A DNA stretch of 5,685 nucleotides from Actinomycetes bacterium (GTDB lineage: Bacteria > Actinomycetota > Actinomycetes > Streptosporangiales > Streptosporangiaceae): positions 1-5,685 of the forward strand of contig JAOPYP010000329.1 in the NCBI GenBank assembly GCA_025964635.1, written 5' to 3'. A program made the translations under genes and the position numbers. The notes under the pieces are model-generated. The model was not told the origin of the DNA. It worked only from the letters and a program-made list of their open reading frames with translations, and did not search any database. The stretch's first letter is position 1. Every line of letters starts with the position of its first letter. Of the stretch, positions 1 through 5,489 are shown in pieces.

Positions 1-2375
1 ACGGGCGGCGCACCGGAGACGTCGTGGCGCTGGGTGATCGCCTCCCAGACCCGGTCGGGGAGCAACGGCATGTCGATGTTGCGCACCCCGGTCTCGGACA
101 GCGCGTCCAGCACCGCGTTCACGAACGCGGCCGGGCCGCCGACCGCCGCGCACTCCCCGATGCCCTTGGCGCCGATCGGGTGGTGCGGGCAGGGGGTGAC
201 GACCTCGCTGTGCAGCTCGAAGCCCGGCGTCTCCCAGGCGGTCGGCAGCAGGTAGTCCATGTAGTTCGAGCCGACGCAGTTGCCGTCCGCGTCGAACGTG
301 ATGAACTGCATGTTGGCCATGGCGTACGCCTCGGCCAGGCCGCCCATGATCTGGCCCTCGACGATCATCGGGTTGATCCGGACCCCGCAGTCGTCCACGG
401 CCACCGTGTTCAGCACGTCCCAGACCCCGGTCTCCGGGTCGACCTCGACGGTGACGATGTAGACCGCGAACGGCCAGGTCAGGTTGGGCGGATCGTAGTA
501 AGCGGTGTTCTCCAGGCCGGGCTCCATGCCGTCCGGCATATTGCTGTAGGCGGCCATCGCGCATTCCTGGATGGTCACCCCGCGGTCCGGCGCGCTGCGC
601 ACGTAGAACCGGCCGAGCTCCCACTCGATGTCCTCCTCGGACACCTCGAGCAGATGGGCGGCCAGCTTGCGGGCCTTGGCCCGGATCTTGCGCGACACCA
701 TCGAGACCGCTGCGCCGGCCACGGGGGTGCTCCGGGAGGCGTAGGTGCCCATCCCGAACGGGGCGGTGTCGGTGTCACCCTCCTCGACGACGATGTCCTC
801 CGCCGGGATGCCGAGCTCGTGGCTGACGATCTGGGCCCAGGTCGTCTCGTGTCCCTGGCCCTGGCCCCGCGCTCCGGTGCGGACGATGGCCTTGCCCGTC
901 ATGTGCACCTTGAGCTCAGCGGAGTCGAACATCTTGATGCCGAGGATGTCGTACTCGCGGCTGTTGCCCGCGCCGAGCGGCTCGGTCATGGTGGAGATGC
1001 CGAGGCCGAGCAGCCGTCCCCGGGACCGGGCTTCCTCCTGCTGCGTGCGGAAGTCCTCGTAGCCGATCGCCCGCAGCCCGACGTCCAGGCACTTGCCGTA
1101 CTGGCCCGAGTCGGTCAGGAAGCCGAACGGGGTACGGTGCGGGAAGTCGTCGTCCCGGACGAAGTTCATCCGCCGGAACGCGGCCTGGTCCATGCCCAGG
1201 TCCTGGGCGGCGGCCTGCATCATGCGTTCCTGGAAGAACATGGCCTCAGTGACCCGGAACGAGCACCGGTAGGCGACCCCGCCGGGCGCCTTGTTGGTGT
1301 AGGTGCCGCGGGTGGACAGGTGCGCGACCGGGATGTCGTAGGCGGCGAAGGCCGAGTGCAGCAGCCCGATCTTGAACTTGCTGGGCTGGGCGTCGGAGAA
1401 GAACGCGCCATGATCAGCCTGGGTGCGCATCCGGATCGCGAGGATCTTGCCGTCCCGGCGCAGCGCCATCTCGCCGTCCAGGTAGATGTCCCGGGCGAAG
1501 TGGGTCGAGATCAGGTTCCCGGACTTGTCCTCGATCCACTTCACCGGCCGTTCGAGCAGGATCGAGGCCAGGATCGAGCAGACGTAGCCGGGGTAGACCG
1601 GGACCTTGTTGCCGAACCCGCCGCCGATGTCCGGCGAGATGATCCGGATCATGTGCTCGGGCAGCTCGGCGACCATCGCGACCGCGGCCCGGATGATGTG
1701 CGGCGCCTGCGTGGTCATGTACACGGTCAGCTTCGAGGTGGCCCGGTCGAAGTCCGCCACCGACCCGCAGCATTCGATCGGGGACGGGTGCGAGCGCGGG
1801 TAGTGCAGCTGCAGGCGGGAGATCACGTCCGCTTCCGCGAACGCCCGCTCGGTGCCCTCCGCGTCGCCCACTTCCCAGTCGTAGATGACGTTGCCGGCCT
1901 GGCCCTGCTTGTCGTCCCGGATGACCGGCGCGCCCTCGGCCACGGCCTGCCTGGGGTTCACGATGGGCGGCAGCGGCTCGTACTCGACGTCGATGGCGTC
2001 GCACGCGTCCTTCGCGATGTACGGGTCATCCGCGATGACGCAGGCCACTTCCTGGCCCTGGAACCGCACCTTGTCGGTGGCCAGCACAGCCTGGGTGTCG
2101 TAGGACAGCGTCGGCATCCAGGCCAGGTTGCGGGTGGCCATCATCTCGCCGGTGAGCACCAGGCGCACGCCGGGGATCTCCCACGCCTTGCTGGCGTCGA
2201 TGGACTTGATCCGGGCGTGCGCCAGCGGGCTGCGCAGGATCTCCATGTGCAGCATGCCGGGCAGGCTGATGTCGTCGGTGTAGTTGCCCTTGCCGCGGAT
2301 GAAGCGGTTGTCCTCGACCCGCTTGCGGCTCGCGCCGAGCCCGCCGATCTTGATTTCGTCCAGCGCCTGCGTCAC
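1..2375 (-). CDS. coxL: Form I aerobic CO dehydrogenase, large (Mo-Cu) subunit CoxL, 3' end outside window
   Basis: Catalytic subunit of the cytoplasmic or membrane-associated molybdenum CO dehydrogenase (CO + H2O to CO2 + 2 electrons + 2 protons). I translated the minus strand from GTG at 2375; the frame stays open to the left edge, giving 791 codons with no stop. Seen: HPSPIECCG at residues 196-204, GGGFGNK from residue 251, the active-site loop AYRCSFR with Cys371, GQGQGHE at 504-510 and KGIGE with Glu741. In Oligotropha carboxidovorans CoxL (809 residues) the equivalent Cys388 binds copper and Glu763 is the catalytic base; AYRCSFR separates form I from form II (AYRGAGR). The family length suggests that only a short C-terminal tail is missing. 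GTG is chosen because GAGGG lies 8 bases upstream and the protein opens like CoxL. The gene starts 4 bases after the coxS stop, so it is surely co-transcribed. No frameshift is seen. Confidence 0.97.
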   Translation of the reverse strand, partial: MTQALDEIKIGGLGASRKRVEDNRFIRGKGNYTDDISLPGMLHMEILRSPLAHARIKSIDASKAWEIPGVRLVLTGEMMATRNLAWMPTLSYDTQAVLATDKVRFQGQEVACVIADDPYIAKDACDAIDVEYEPLPPIVNPRQAVAEGAPVIRDDKQGQAGNVIYDWEVGDAEGTERAFAEADVISRLQLHYPRSHPSPIECCGSVADFDRATSKLTVYMTTQAPHIIRAAVAMVAELPEHMIRIISPDIGGGFGNKVPVYPGYVCSILASILLERPVKWIEDKSGNLISTHFARDIYLDGEMALRRDGKILAIRMRTQADHGAFFSDAQPSKFKIGLLHSAFAAYDIPVAHLSTRGTYTNKAPGGVAYRCSFRVTEAMFFQERMMQAAAQDLGMDQAAFRRMNFVRDDDFPHRTPFGFLTDSGQYGKCLDVGLRAIGYEDFRTQQEEARSRGRLLGLGISTMTEPLGAGNSREYDILGIKMFDSAELKVHMTGKAIVRTGARGQGQGHETTWAQIVSHELGIPAEDIVVEEGDTDTAPFGMGTYASRSTPVAGAAVSMVSRKIRAKARKLAAHLLEVSEEDIEWELGRFYVRSAPDRGVTIQECAMAAYSNMPDGMEPGLENTAYYDPPNLTWPFAVYIVTVEVDPETGVWDVLNTVAVDDCGVRINPMIVEGQIMGGLAEAYAMANMQFITFDADGNCVGSNYMDYLLPTAWETPGFELHSEVVTPCPHHPIGAKGIGECAAVGGPAAFVNAVLDALSETGVRNIDMPLLPDRVWEAITQRHDVSGAPP

Positions 2376-2379
2376 GGCG

Positions 2380-2901
2380 TCAGCCCTCTTCCCGAAGCTT
2401 GTCGGCGGCCCACAGCACCGACTTCACGATGTTCTGGTAGCCGGTGCACCGGCACAGGTTGCCGGACAGTGCCCAGCGGACGTCTTCCTCGCTCGGGTCG
2501 GGGTTCTCGTCCAGCAGGGCCTTGGCGGCCATCATCATCCCGGGGGTGCAGAACCCGCACTGCAGGCCGTGCTCCTCCTTGAAGCCTTCCTGCAGCGGGT
2601 GCAGCTCGCTCGCGGTGGCCAGCCCCTCCACGGTGCTGATCTCGCGCCCGTCTGCCTGCACGGCCAGCATGGTGCAGGACTTGACCGGCCGGCCGTCCAC
2701 CAGGACGGTGCACGCGCCGCAGTTCGTGGTGTCGCAGCCCATGTGCGTGCCGGTCAGCCCGAGCCCGCGGCGGATCAGGTGGGCCAGCAGCAGCCGGGGC
2801 TCCACCTCCGCGATCTTCTTCTGCCCGTTGACCGAGAACCGGATCCGGCGCATCGGGACATCACTGATCTCGTCGCCGTGATCCTCATACACCATCGTCA
2901 T
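2380..2901 (-). CDS. coxS: CO dehydrogenase small iron-sulfur subunit CoxS
   Basis: Electron-transfer subunit carrying two [2Fe-2S] clusters, linking the Mo-Cu centre of CoxL to the FAD of CoxM. The protein has 173 residues against about 166 in Oligotropha. The N-terminal plant-ferredoxin-type domain shows Cys56, Cys61, Cys64 and Cys76 (GCDTTNCGAC...SC). The C-terminal helical domain shows Cys115 and Cys118 (QCGFCTPG) and Cys150 and Cys152 (NLCRCTGYQNIV). All eight cluster ligands are present. The ATG at 2901 is separated by one base from the coxM stop, with a purine-rich GGAAAGG (2912-2918, read on minus) about 10 bases upstream. A second ATG at codon 3 (2895) is equally possible. The N-terminus is about 14 residues longer than in Oligotropha; ATG at codon 17 would restore the usual length but has no visible ribosome site. 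coxL follows 4 bases after the stop. Confidence 0.97.
   Translation of the reverse strand: MTMVYEDHGDEISDVPMRRIRFSVNGQKKIAEVEPRLLLAHLIRRGLGLTGTHMGCDTTNCGACTVLVDGRPVKSCTMLAVQADGREISTVEGLATASELHPLQEGFKEEHGLQCGFCTPGMMMAAKALLDENPDPSEEDVRWALSGNLCRCTGYQNIVKSVLWAADKLREEG
2384..2388 (-). promoter_or_regulatory. Ribosome binding site for coxL
   Basis: GAGGG on the minus strand, inside the last codons of coxS and 8 bases before GTG 2375. It decides in favour of the GTG start. The position inside coxS implies translational coupling. Confidence 0.7.
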
Positions 2902-2902
2902 G

Positions 2903-3808
2903 TCAGGCCGCCCTTTCCGCAGTGCCGGCTACCCCAGTGCCGTCTACCCCAGACCCGCCGGCCCGCCGCAGGATGCGGGTCACGAACGTGTGCACCATGT
3001 GCCGCTTGTAGTCCGCGCTGCCGCGGTGATCGGTCCGGGGCCGCGCCGCCTCCGCGGCCAGCCCGGCGGCCATCTCGATGCTCTGCGCGGTCAGCGGCTG
3101 GCCGGCCAGCGCGCGCGCCGCGTCGGTGGCCGCGATGGTGGAGCCGCCCACCCCGGTCAGCGCGATCCCGGCGCTGGTCACGGTGCCGCCGGAGATGTCC
3201 AGCGCCACCGCCACCCCGACCGTGGCGAAGTCGCCGACCCGGCGCTCCAGCTTGAGGTACCCGCCCGCCCGGGTCCCGGTGGCGGGCGGGATCACGGCCT
3301 CCACGGCGACCTCGTCGGGCTCCAGGACGTTCTCGAACGGCCCGGTGACGAAACCGGCCATCGGGATGGTGCGCCGGCCGCGCGGGCCCTGGGCCACCAC
3401 GGACCCGCCCAGCGCCAGCACCACCGAGGCCCAGTCACCCTGCGGGTCGGCGTGGCAGAGCGAGCCCACCAGTGTGCCCCGGGTGCGGACGATGGGGTCG
3501 GCAATCACCGGCGCCGCGGCGGCCATGGTCGGCTGCGCGGCCTTCAGCAGGACCGACCGCTCCAGGTCGGCGTGCCGGCACAGCGCCCCGATCCGCAGCG
3601 TCCCGTCCGGGTCGGCGCGGTGGTAGTCCAGGCCGGGCACGTTGTTGATGTCCACCACGAGTTCCGGCGAGGCGAAACGCAGCTTCATCAGCGGGACCAG
3701 GCTCTGGCCGCCGGCCAGCACCTTGGCGTAGTCCCCGCCGTCGCGCAGCGTGGCGATGGCCTCATCCAGGGAACGCGGTGCCTCGTAACGGAACCGAGAC
3801 GGGTACAT
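2903..3808 (-). CDS. coxM: CO dehydrogenase medium FAD-binding subunit CoxM
   Basis: Flavoprotein subunit that takes electrons from CoxS and passes them to the quinone/respiratory chain. The length of 301 residues is close to the family norm of about 288. Seen: the FAD loop AGGQS at residues 32-36 followed by LVPLMKLR; a second FAD motif region GTLVGS at 111-116 with ADP at 120-122; KLERRVGDFATVGVA at about 186-200; and a C-terminal domain ending YKRHMVHTFVTRIL (267-280). The second loop is TLVG where Oligotropha has TIGG, so one glycine is replaced by valine. The extreme C-terminus is low in complexity and carries the five-residue repeat GVDGT-GVAGT. The ATG at 3808 is supported by GGAGG (3814-3818) 5 bases upstream. 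The 57-base gap to the preceding small gene contains a perfect GTCCGGAC palindrome (3827-3834) but no obvious terminator. The M-S-L order with coxS and coxL is typical of form I clusters. Confidence 0.96.
   Translation of the reverse strand: MYPSRFRYEAPRSLDEAIATLRDGGDYAKVLAGGQSLVPLMKLRFASPELVVDINNVPGLDYHRADPDGTLRIGALCRHADLERSVLLKAAQPTMAAAAPVIADPIVRTRGTLVGSLCHADPQGDWASVVLALGGSVVAQGPRGRRTIPMAGFVTGPFENVLEPDEVAVEAVIPPATGTRAGGYLKLERRVGDFATVGVAVALDISGGTVTSAGIALTGVGGSTIAATDAARALAGQPLTAQSIEMAAGLAAEAARPRTDHRGSADYKRHMVHTFVTRILRRAGGSGVDGTGVAGTAERAA
2921..2950 (-). repeat. 15-bp tandem duplication in the 3' end of coxM
   Basis: Two adjacent 15-bp units, 2921-2935 and 2936-2950, differ at one base (AGTGCCGGCTACCCC and AGTGCCGTCTACCCC on the plus strand). 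They are in frame with coxM and encode GVDGT followed by GVAGT near the C-terminus, beyond the folded domain. This is probably a slippage duplication, tolerated in a disordered tail. Confidence 0.85.
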
Positions 3809-3813
3809 CCGAT

Positions 3814-3818
3814 CCTCC
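3814..3818 (-). promoter_or_regulatory. Ribosome binding site for coxM
   Basis: GGAGG on the minus strand, 5 bases before ATG 3808. It is a strong match to the anti-Shine-Dalgarno sequence and fixes the coxM start. Confidence 0.8.
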
Positions 3819-3865
3819 AGGGTCCTGTCCGGACGGCACTGTCCTGCCGAACGCCGGATCGTGGT

Positions 3866-4213
3866 TCAGTCGTCGTCGCCGGCGGTGCTGGCGGGCTCGC
3901 TGGCCCCGGTGCCGGCCGCGGGAGCACCGCCATCCGTGGCGCCGATGGTGGTGGCCGCGGGCCCGGCGGGGCTTCGTTGCGGAGAATTTTCCGGATCAGC
4001 CACCGCGACGGGAAGCGTGTCCTCCTCCGGATCCGGGCGCGGCTCCTGGTGCGGCGGCCACGGCCCGGCGACCGGCTGGCCGGCGATCTTCAGGTAGTCG
4101 ATCAGCTGGGGCCAGGCCCACACCGTGGGGGACTTGCCCTCTTTCGGGGCGTTCTCGATCAGTTCATACACGCGCGGGTTTCCGCGGCTGTGCCCGTCGG
4201 ATTCGATCCGCAT
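3866..4213 (-). CDS. Small protein of unknown function leading the cox operon
   Basis: I do not recognise this family. With the start at 4213 the protein has 115 residues. Residues 1-56 look like a compact domain: mixed charge with several aromatics (VYELIENAP at 15-23, VWAWPQLIDYL at 31-41, a PWPPH motif at 51-55). Residues 57-115 are rich in Pro, Ala, Gly, Asp and Glu, probably disordered, and end in three aspartates. There is no signal peptide, membrane helix or cysteine. Upstream ATGs at 4270 and 4231 are in frame, but only 4213 has a strong ribosome site (AGGAG, 7 bases away), so I place the start there. It precedes coxM by 57 bases on the same strand with no clear terminator between, so a role tied to CODH (assembly, regulation or membrane attachment) is an inference from position only. 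It is not CoxG, CoxD, CoxE or CoxF by size or motifs. That it is coding is likely because the N-terminal part is not compositionally biased like the shadow frames. Confidence 0.72.
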   Translation of the reverse strand: MRIESDGHSRGNPRVYELIENAPKEGKSPTVWAWPQLIDYLKIAGQPVAGPWPPHQEPRPDPEEDTLPVAVADPENSPQRSPAGPAATTIGATDGGAPAAGTGASEPASTAGDDD

Positions 4214-4220
4214 CAGCCCA

Positions 4221-4225
4221 CTCCT
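4221..4225 (-). promoter_or_regulatory. Ribosome binding site that sets the start of the small leading gene
   Basis: AGGAG on the minus strand, 7 bases before ATG 4213. The alternative in-frame ATGs at 4231 and 4270 have no comparable site, so this site shortens the protein from 134 to 115 residues. Confidence 0.75.
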
Positions 4226-4239
4226 ACCCATGGCCAGAT

Positions 4240-4251
4240 GGCATCCATGCC
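4240..4251. promoter_or_regulatory. Short perfect palindrome, possible operator
   Basis: GGCATCCATGCC has arms GGCAT and ATGCC around a 2-base centre. It lies between the CRP-like element and the ribosome site of the small gene, 27-38 bases before its ATG, where an operator or an mRNA leader hairpin could act. No regulator can be named. A 5-bp arm could occur by chance. Confidence 0.3.
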
Positions 4252-4253
4252 TC

Positions 4254-4269
4254 TGTGAGGTGAGCCACA
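4254..4269. promoter_or_regulatory. CRP-like inverted repeat upstream of the cox operon
   Basis: TGTGAGGTGAGCCACA matches the CRP-type half-sites TGTGA-N6-TCACA with one mismatch (CCACA). It lies 41-56 bases before the ATG of the small gene. Actinobacterial CRP/GlxR proteins bind TGTGA-N6-TCACA. From memory, inverted repeats of this type were also reported upstream of the CODH genes in Mycobacterium sp. JC1. Whether it activates or represses depends on the transcription start, which I cannot fix. Confidence 0.5.
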
Positions 4270-4305
4270 TGATCCGTCAGCCGGCAGGCGTGCGCAATAC
4301 GTGAA

Positions 4306-4319
4306 TAAGTGCTTGCTTA
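4306..4319. promoter_or_regulatory. TAAG-N6-CTTA element in an A+T-rich island, candidate LysR box or promoter
   Basis: TAAGTGCTTGCTTA has inverted 4-base arms and sits in the only clearly A+T-richer stretch (about 4296-4322) between the regulator gene and the small gene. Dyads with T and A at the ends are typical of LysR-type binding boxes, though the spacing is T-N12-A rather than the textbook T-N11-A. The same island would also be the likeliest place for the minus-strand promoter of the cox operon. I could not assign convincing -35 and -10 hexamers. Confidence 0.35.
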
Positions 4320-4334
4320 ACTGTGCCCTAGGGG

Positions 4335-4362
4335 GCCCGGGCGGGAGCCGCCGGCCCCGGGC
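4335..4362 (-). terminator. GC-rich hairpin after the LysR gene, possible terminator
   Basis: Arms GCCCGGG (4335-4341) and CCCGGGC (4356-4362) enclose a 14-base loop; an alternative pairing is GGGGCC (4332-4337) with GGCCCC (4353-4358). The hairpin begins 3 bases beyond the regulator's stop codon in the minus direction. There is no T run after it, as is common in high-G+C actinobacteria, so termination is plausible but not certain. If it works, it separates the regulator transcript from the cox operon. Confidence 0.4.
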
Positions 4363-4365
4363 GGA

Positions 4366-5313
4366 TCAGCTCCAGATCGTCACGTAGACCGGCGGCCGGA
4401 AGCGCGACGGCGGGACGCCGGCCGTGGGCGCGCGCATCAGCTGCATGGCCTCCGGCGTGGTCAGGAAACGCCGCAGCGCGCTGGCCACGGTGCTGCGGTT
4501 CTGGCGCTCCAGCAGCGTCACGTGCCAGCACCCGTCCACCGGCGTGCCCGGCACATCCACCAGGGACAACTCGCCCCGGCGCAGCTGCTGGGTGACGAGA
4601 TGCTCGACGGCCGGCGCTACCCCGGCCCCGTCGGCGGCCGCGGCCCAGGCGGCGGTCTGGTTGGGGAACACCCCGATCATGTCCTCCGGGATCCGCAATG
4701 CCGCGAGCAGCTGCCCCGTGTCGCTGCCCGGGTCCGTGCCGGACGGGTCCACCAGCCACCGCCACGCCGCTGGGCTGCCGCGCAGCCGGGACTGCCCGGC
4801 GGTGACGACCACGAGGCGGTAGCGGAAGATCGGCTCGCTCACCACCGGCAGTTCCGGGTCACCGGCCACGCTGGGGCCGATGGCCACGTCCGCCAGCCGG
4901 TTCCCGACCAGCACCGCCATCTCGTGGGACACGGCCACCCCGGACGACACCTCGAGCGGCCCGGCGAAGCGCCGCCGGAACGCCTCGGTCAGCGGGCTGG
5001 CCACGAACTCGGCGAAGGTGGGCGAGGCCACCAGGCGCAGCTGCTCCGGGGCGCCCTGGGCGGCCCGGACCGCGGCGTGCGCCTCGGCGCCGAGCACCAC
5101 GATCTGTGACGCGGTGGCCAGCAGGCGGGAGCCGCCCGCGGTCAGCGTCATCCCGCTGGGCCCGCGGCTGACCAGCTGGTCGCCGAGGTGCTGGCGGAGG
5201 GCGGTCAGCGCCTGCGAGACCGCGGACTCGCTGACGCCGAGCGCGTTCGCGGCGGAGGTCACCGAGCCCAGCCGGGCGACCAGCACAAACGCGTTGAGCT
5301 GGGTGAGGGTCAT
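4366..5313 (-). CDS. LysR-type transcriptional regulator beside the CO dehydrogenase genes
   Basis: A DNA-binding regulator of 315 residues, the usual LysR length. The N-terminal winged helix-turn-helix spans about residues 3-62: LNAFVLVARLGSVTSAANAL, then GVSESAVSQALTALRQHLG as the recognition region. A linker helix follows (about 63-90), then a two-lobed periplasmic-binding-protein-like effector domain (91 to about 295), including GVAPAVEHLV at 231-240, a typical hinge-region motif. ATG at 5313 gives the standard LysR N-terminus (MTLTQLNAF); only a weak GGATAAG lies upstream, so translation may be inefficient or the mRNA leader short. It is divergent from the second coxM (176-base gap) and co-oriented with the left cox operon (152-base gap). 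From memory, the LysR protein CutR is needed for CODH gene expression in Mycobacterium sp. JC1; this gene is a plausible functional counterpart, but orthology is not shown here. The effector is unknown. Confidence 0.95.
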   Translation of the reverse strand: MTLTQLNAFVLVARLGSVTSAANALGVSESAVSQALTALRQHLGDQLVSRGPSGMTLTAGGSRLLATASQIVVLGAEAHAAVRAAQGAPEQLRLVASPTFAEFVASPLTEAFRRRFAGPLEVSSGVAVSHEMAVLVGNRLADVAIGPSVAGDPELPVVSEPIFRYRLVVVTAGQSRLRGSPAAWRWLVDPSGTDPGSDTGQLLAALRIPEDMIGVFPNQTAAWAAAADGAGVAPAVEHLVTQQLRRGELSLVDVPGTPVDGCWHVTLLERQNRSTVASALRRFLTTPEAMQLMRAPTAGVPPSRFRPPVYVTIWS

Positions 5314-5489
5314 AGCTGTGTCTTATCCAGGTTCGCGATTCTCAGAGAGCAGCCGCACCGGCCGCTCACCCGGGCCTGGCGGCCCAGGATCGCTAGCCGG
5401 TTCTGGAAATCGCTCACGGACTGATTATTACCGCTGGCCGGCCGCACTCGTACACTGCGCAGACAGGTGGTTACCTCGAGGGGGAGCGT
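5314..5489. promoter_or_regulatory. Divergent control region between the LysR gene and the second coxM
   Basis: This is a 176-base gap with no gene. It holds several small dyads: TCTC-A-GAGA (5340-5348, about 27-35 bases before the regulator ATG), a GGGCC-N4-GGCCC hairpin (5372-5385), CTGCGCAG (5455-5462) and AGGT-N4-ACCT (5465-5476). For the plus strand, TACACT at 5451-5456 could be a -10 element, with a poor -35 (TTACCG, 5428-5433) 17 bases upstream. A weak -35 would fit a promoter that needs the LysR activator. The assignments are by eye and low in certainty; that both divergent promoters lie here is likely from gene layout. Confidence 0.5.
5478..5486 (+). promoter_or_regulatory. Ribosome binding site for the second coxM
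   Basis: The purine run GAGGGGGAG ends 3 bases before ATG 5490; its GAGGG core is 7 bases away. It supports that start. Confidence 0.7.

Noticed and set aside
1414..2004. Minus-strand open frame of 196 codons inside coxL in another frame
   Set aside because: It is Arg-, Gly- and Ala-rich and overlaps coxL completely; the coxL frame has the conserved motifs here (HPSPIECCG, GGGFGNK).
24..2582. Very long plus-strand open frame (852 codons) opposite coxL and coxS
   Set aside because: It is antisense to coxL, whose family motifs are intact. Its translation is rich in Arg, Gly, Val, His and Asp with no recognisable domain, as expected for a shadow frame in high-G+C DNA.
2284..3255. Plus-strand open frame of 323 codons crossing coxL, coxS and coxM
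   Set aside because: It crosses three well-supported minus-strand genes and ends in an Arg/Pro/Ser-rich tract typical of shadow translation.
2900..4258. Plus-strand open frame of 452 codons opposite coxM and the small gene
   Set aside because: It is antisense to a clear coxM, of biased composition with no family motif or convincing ribosome site, and it spans several genes and a control region.
4214..4270. Longer start (ATG 4270 or 4231) for the small leading protein
   Set aside because: Neither has a visible ribosome site, and the longer form would run through the CRP-like element. ATG 4213 has AGGAG at ideal spacing.
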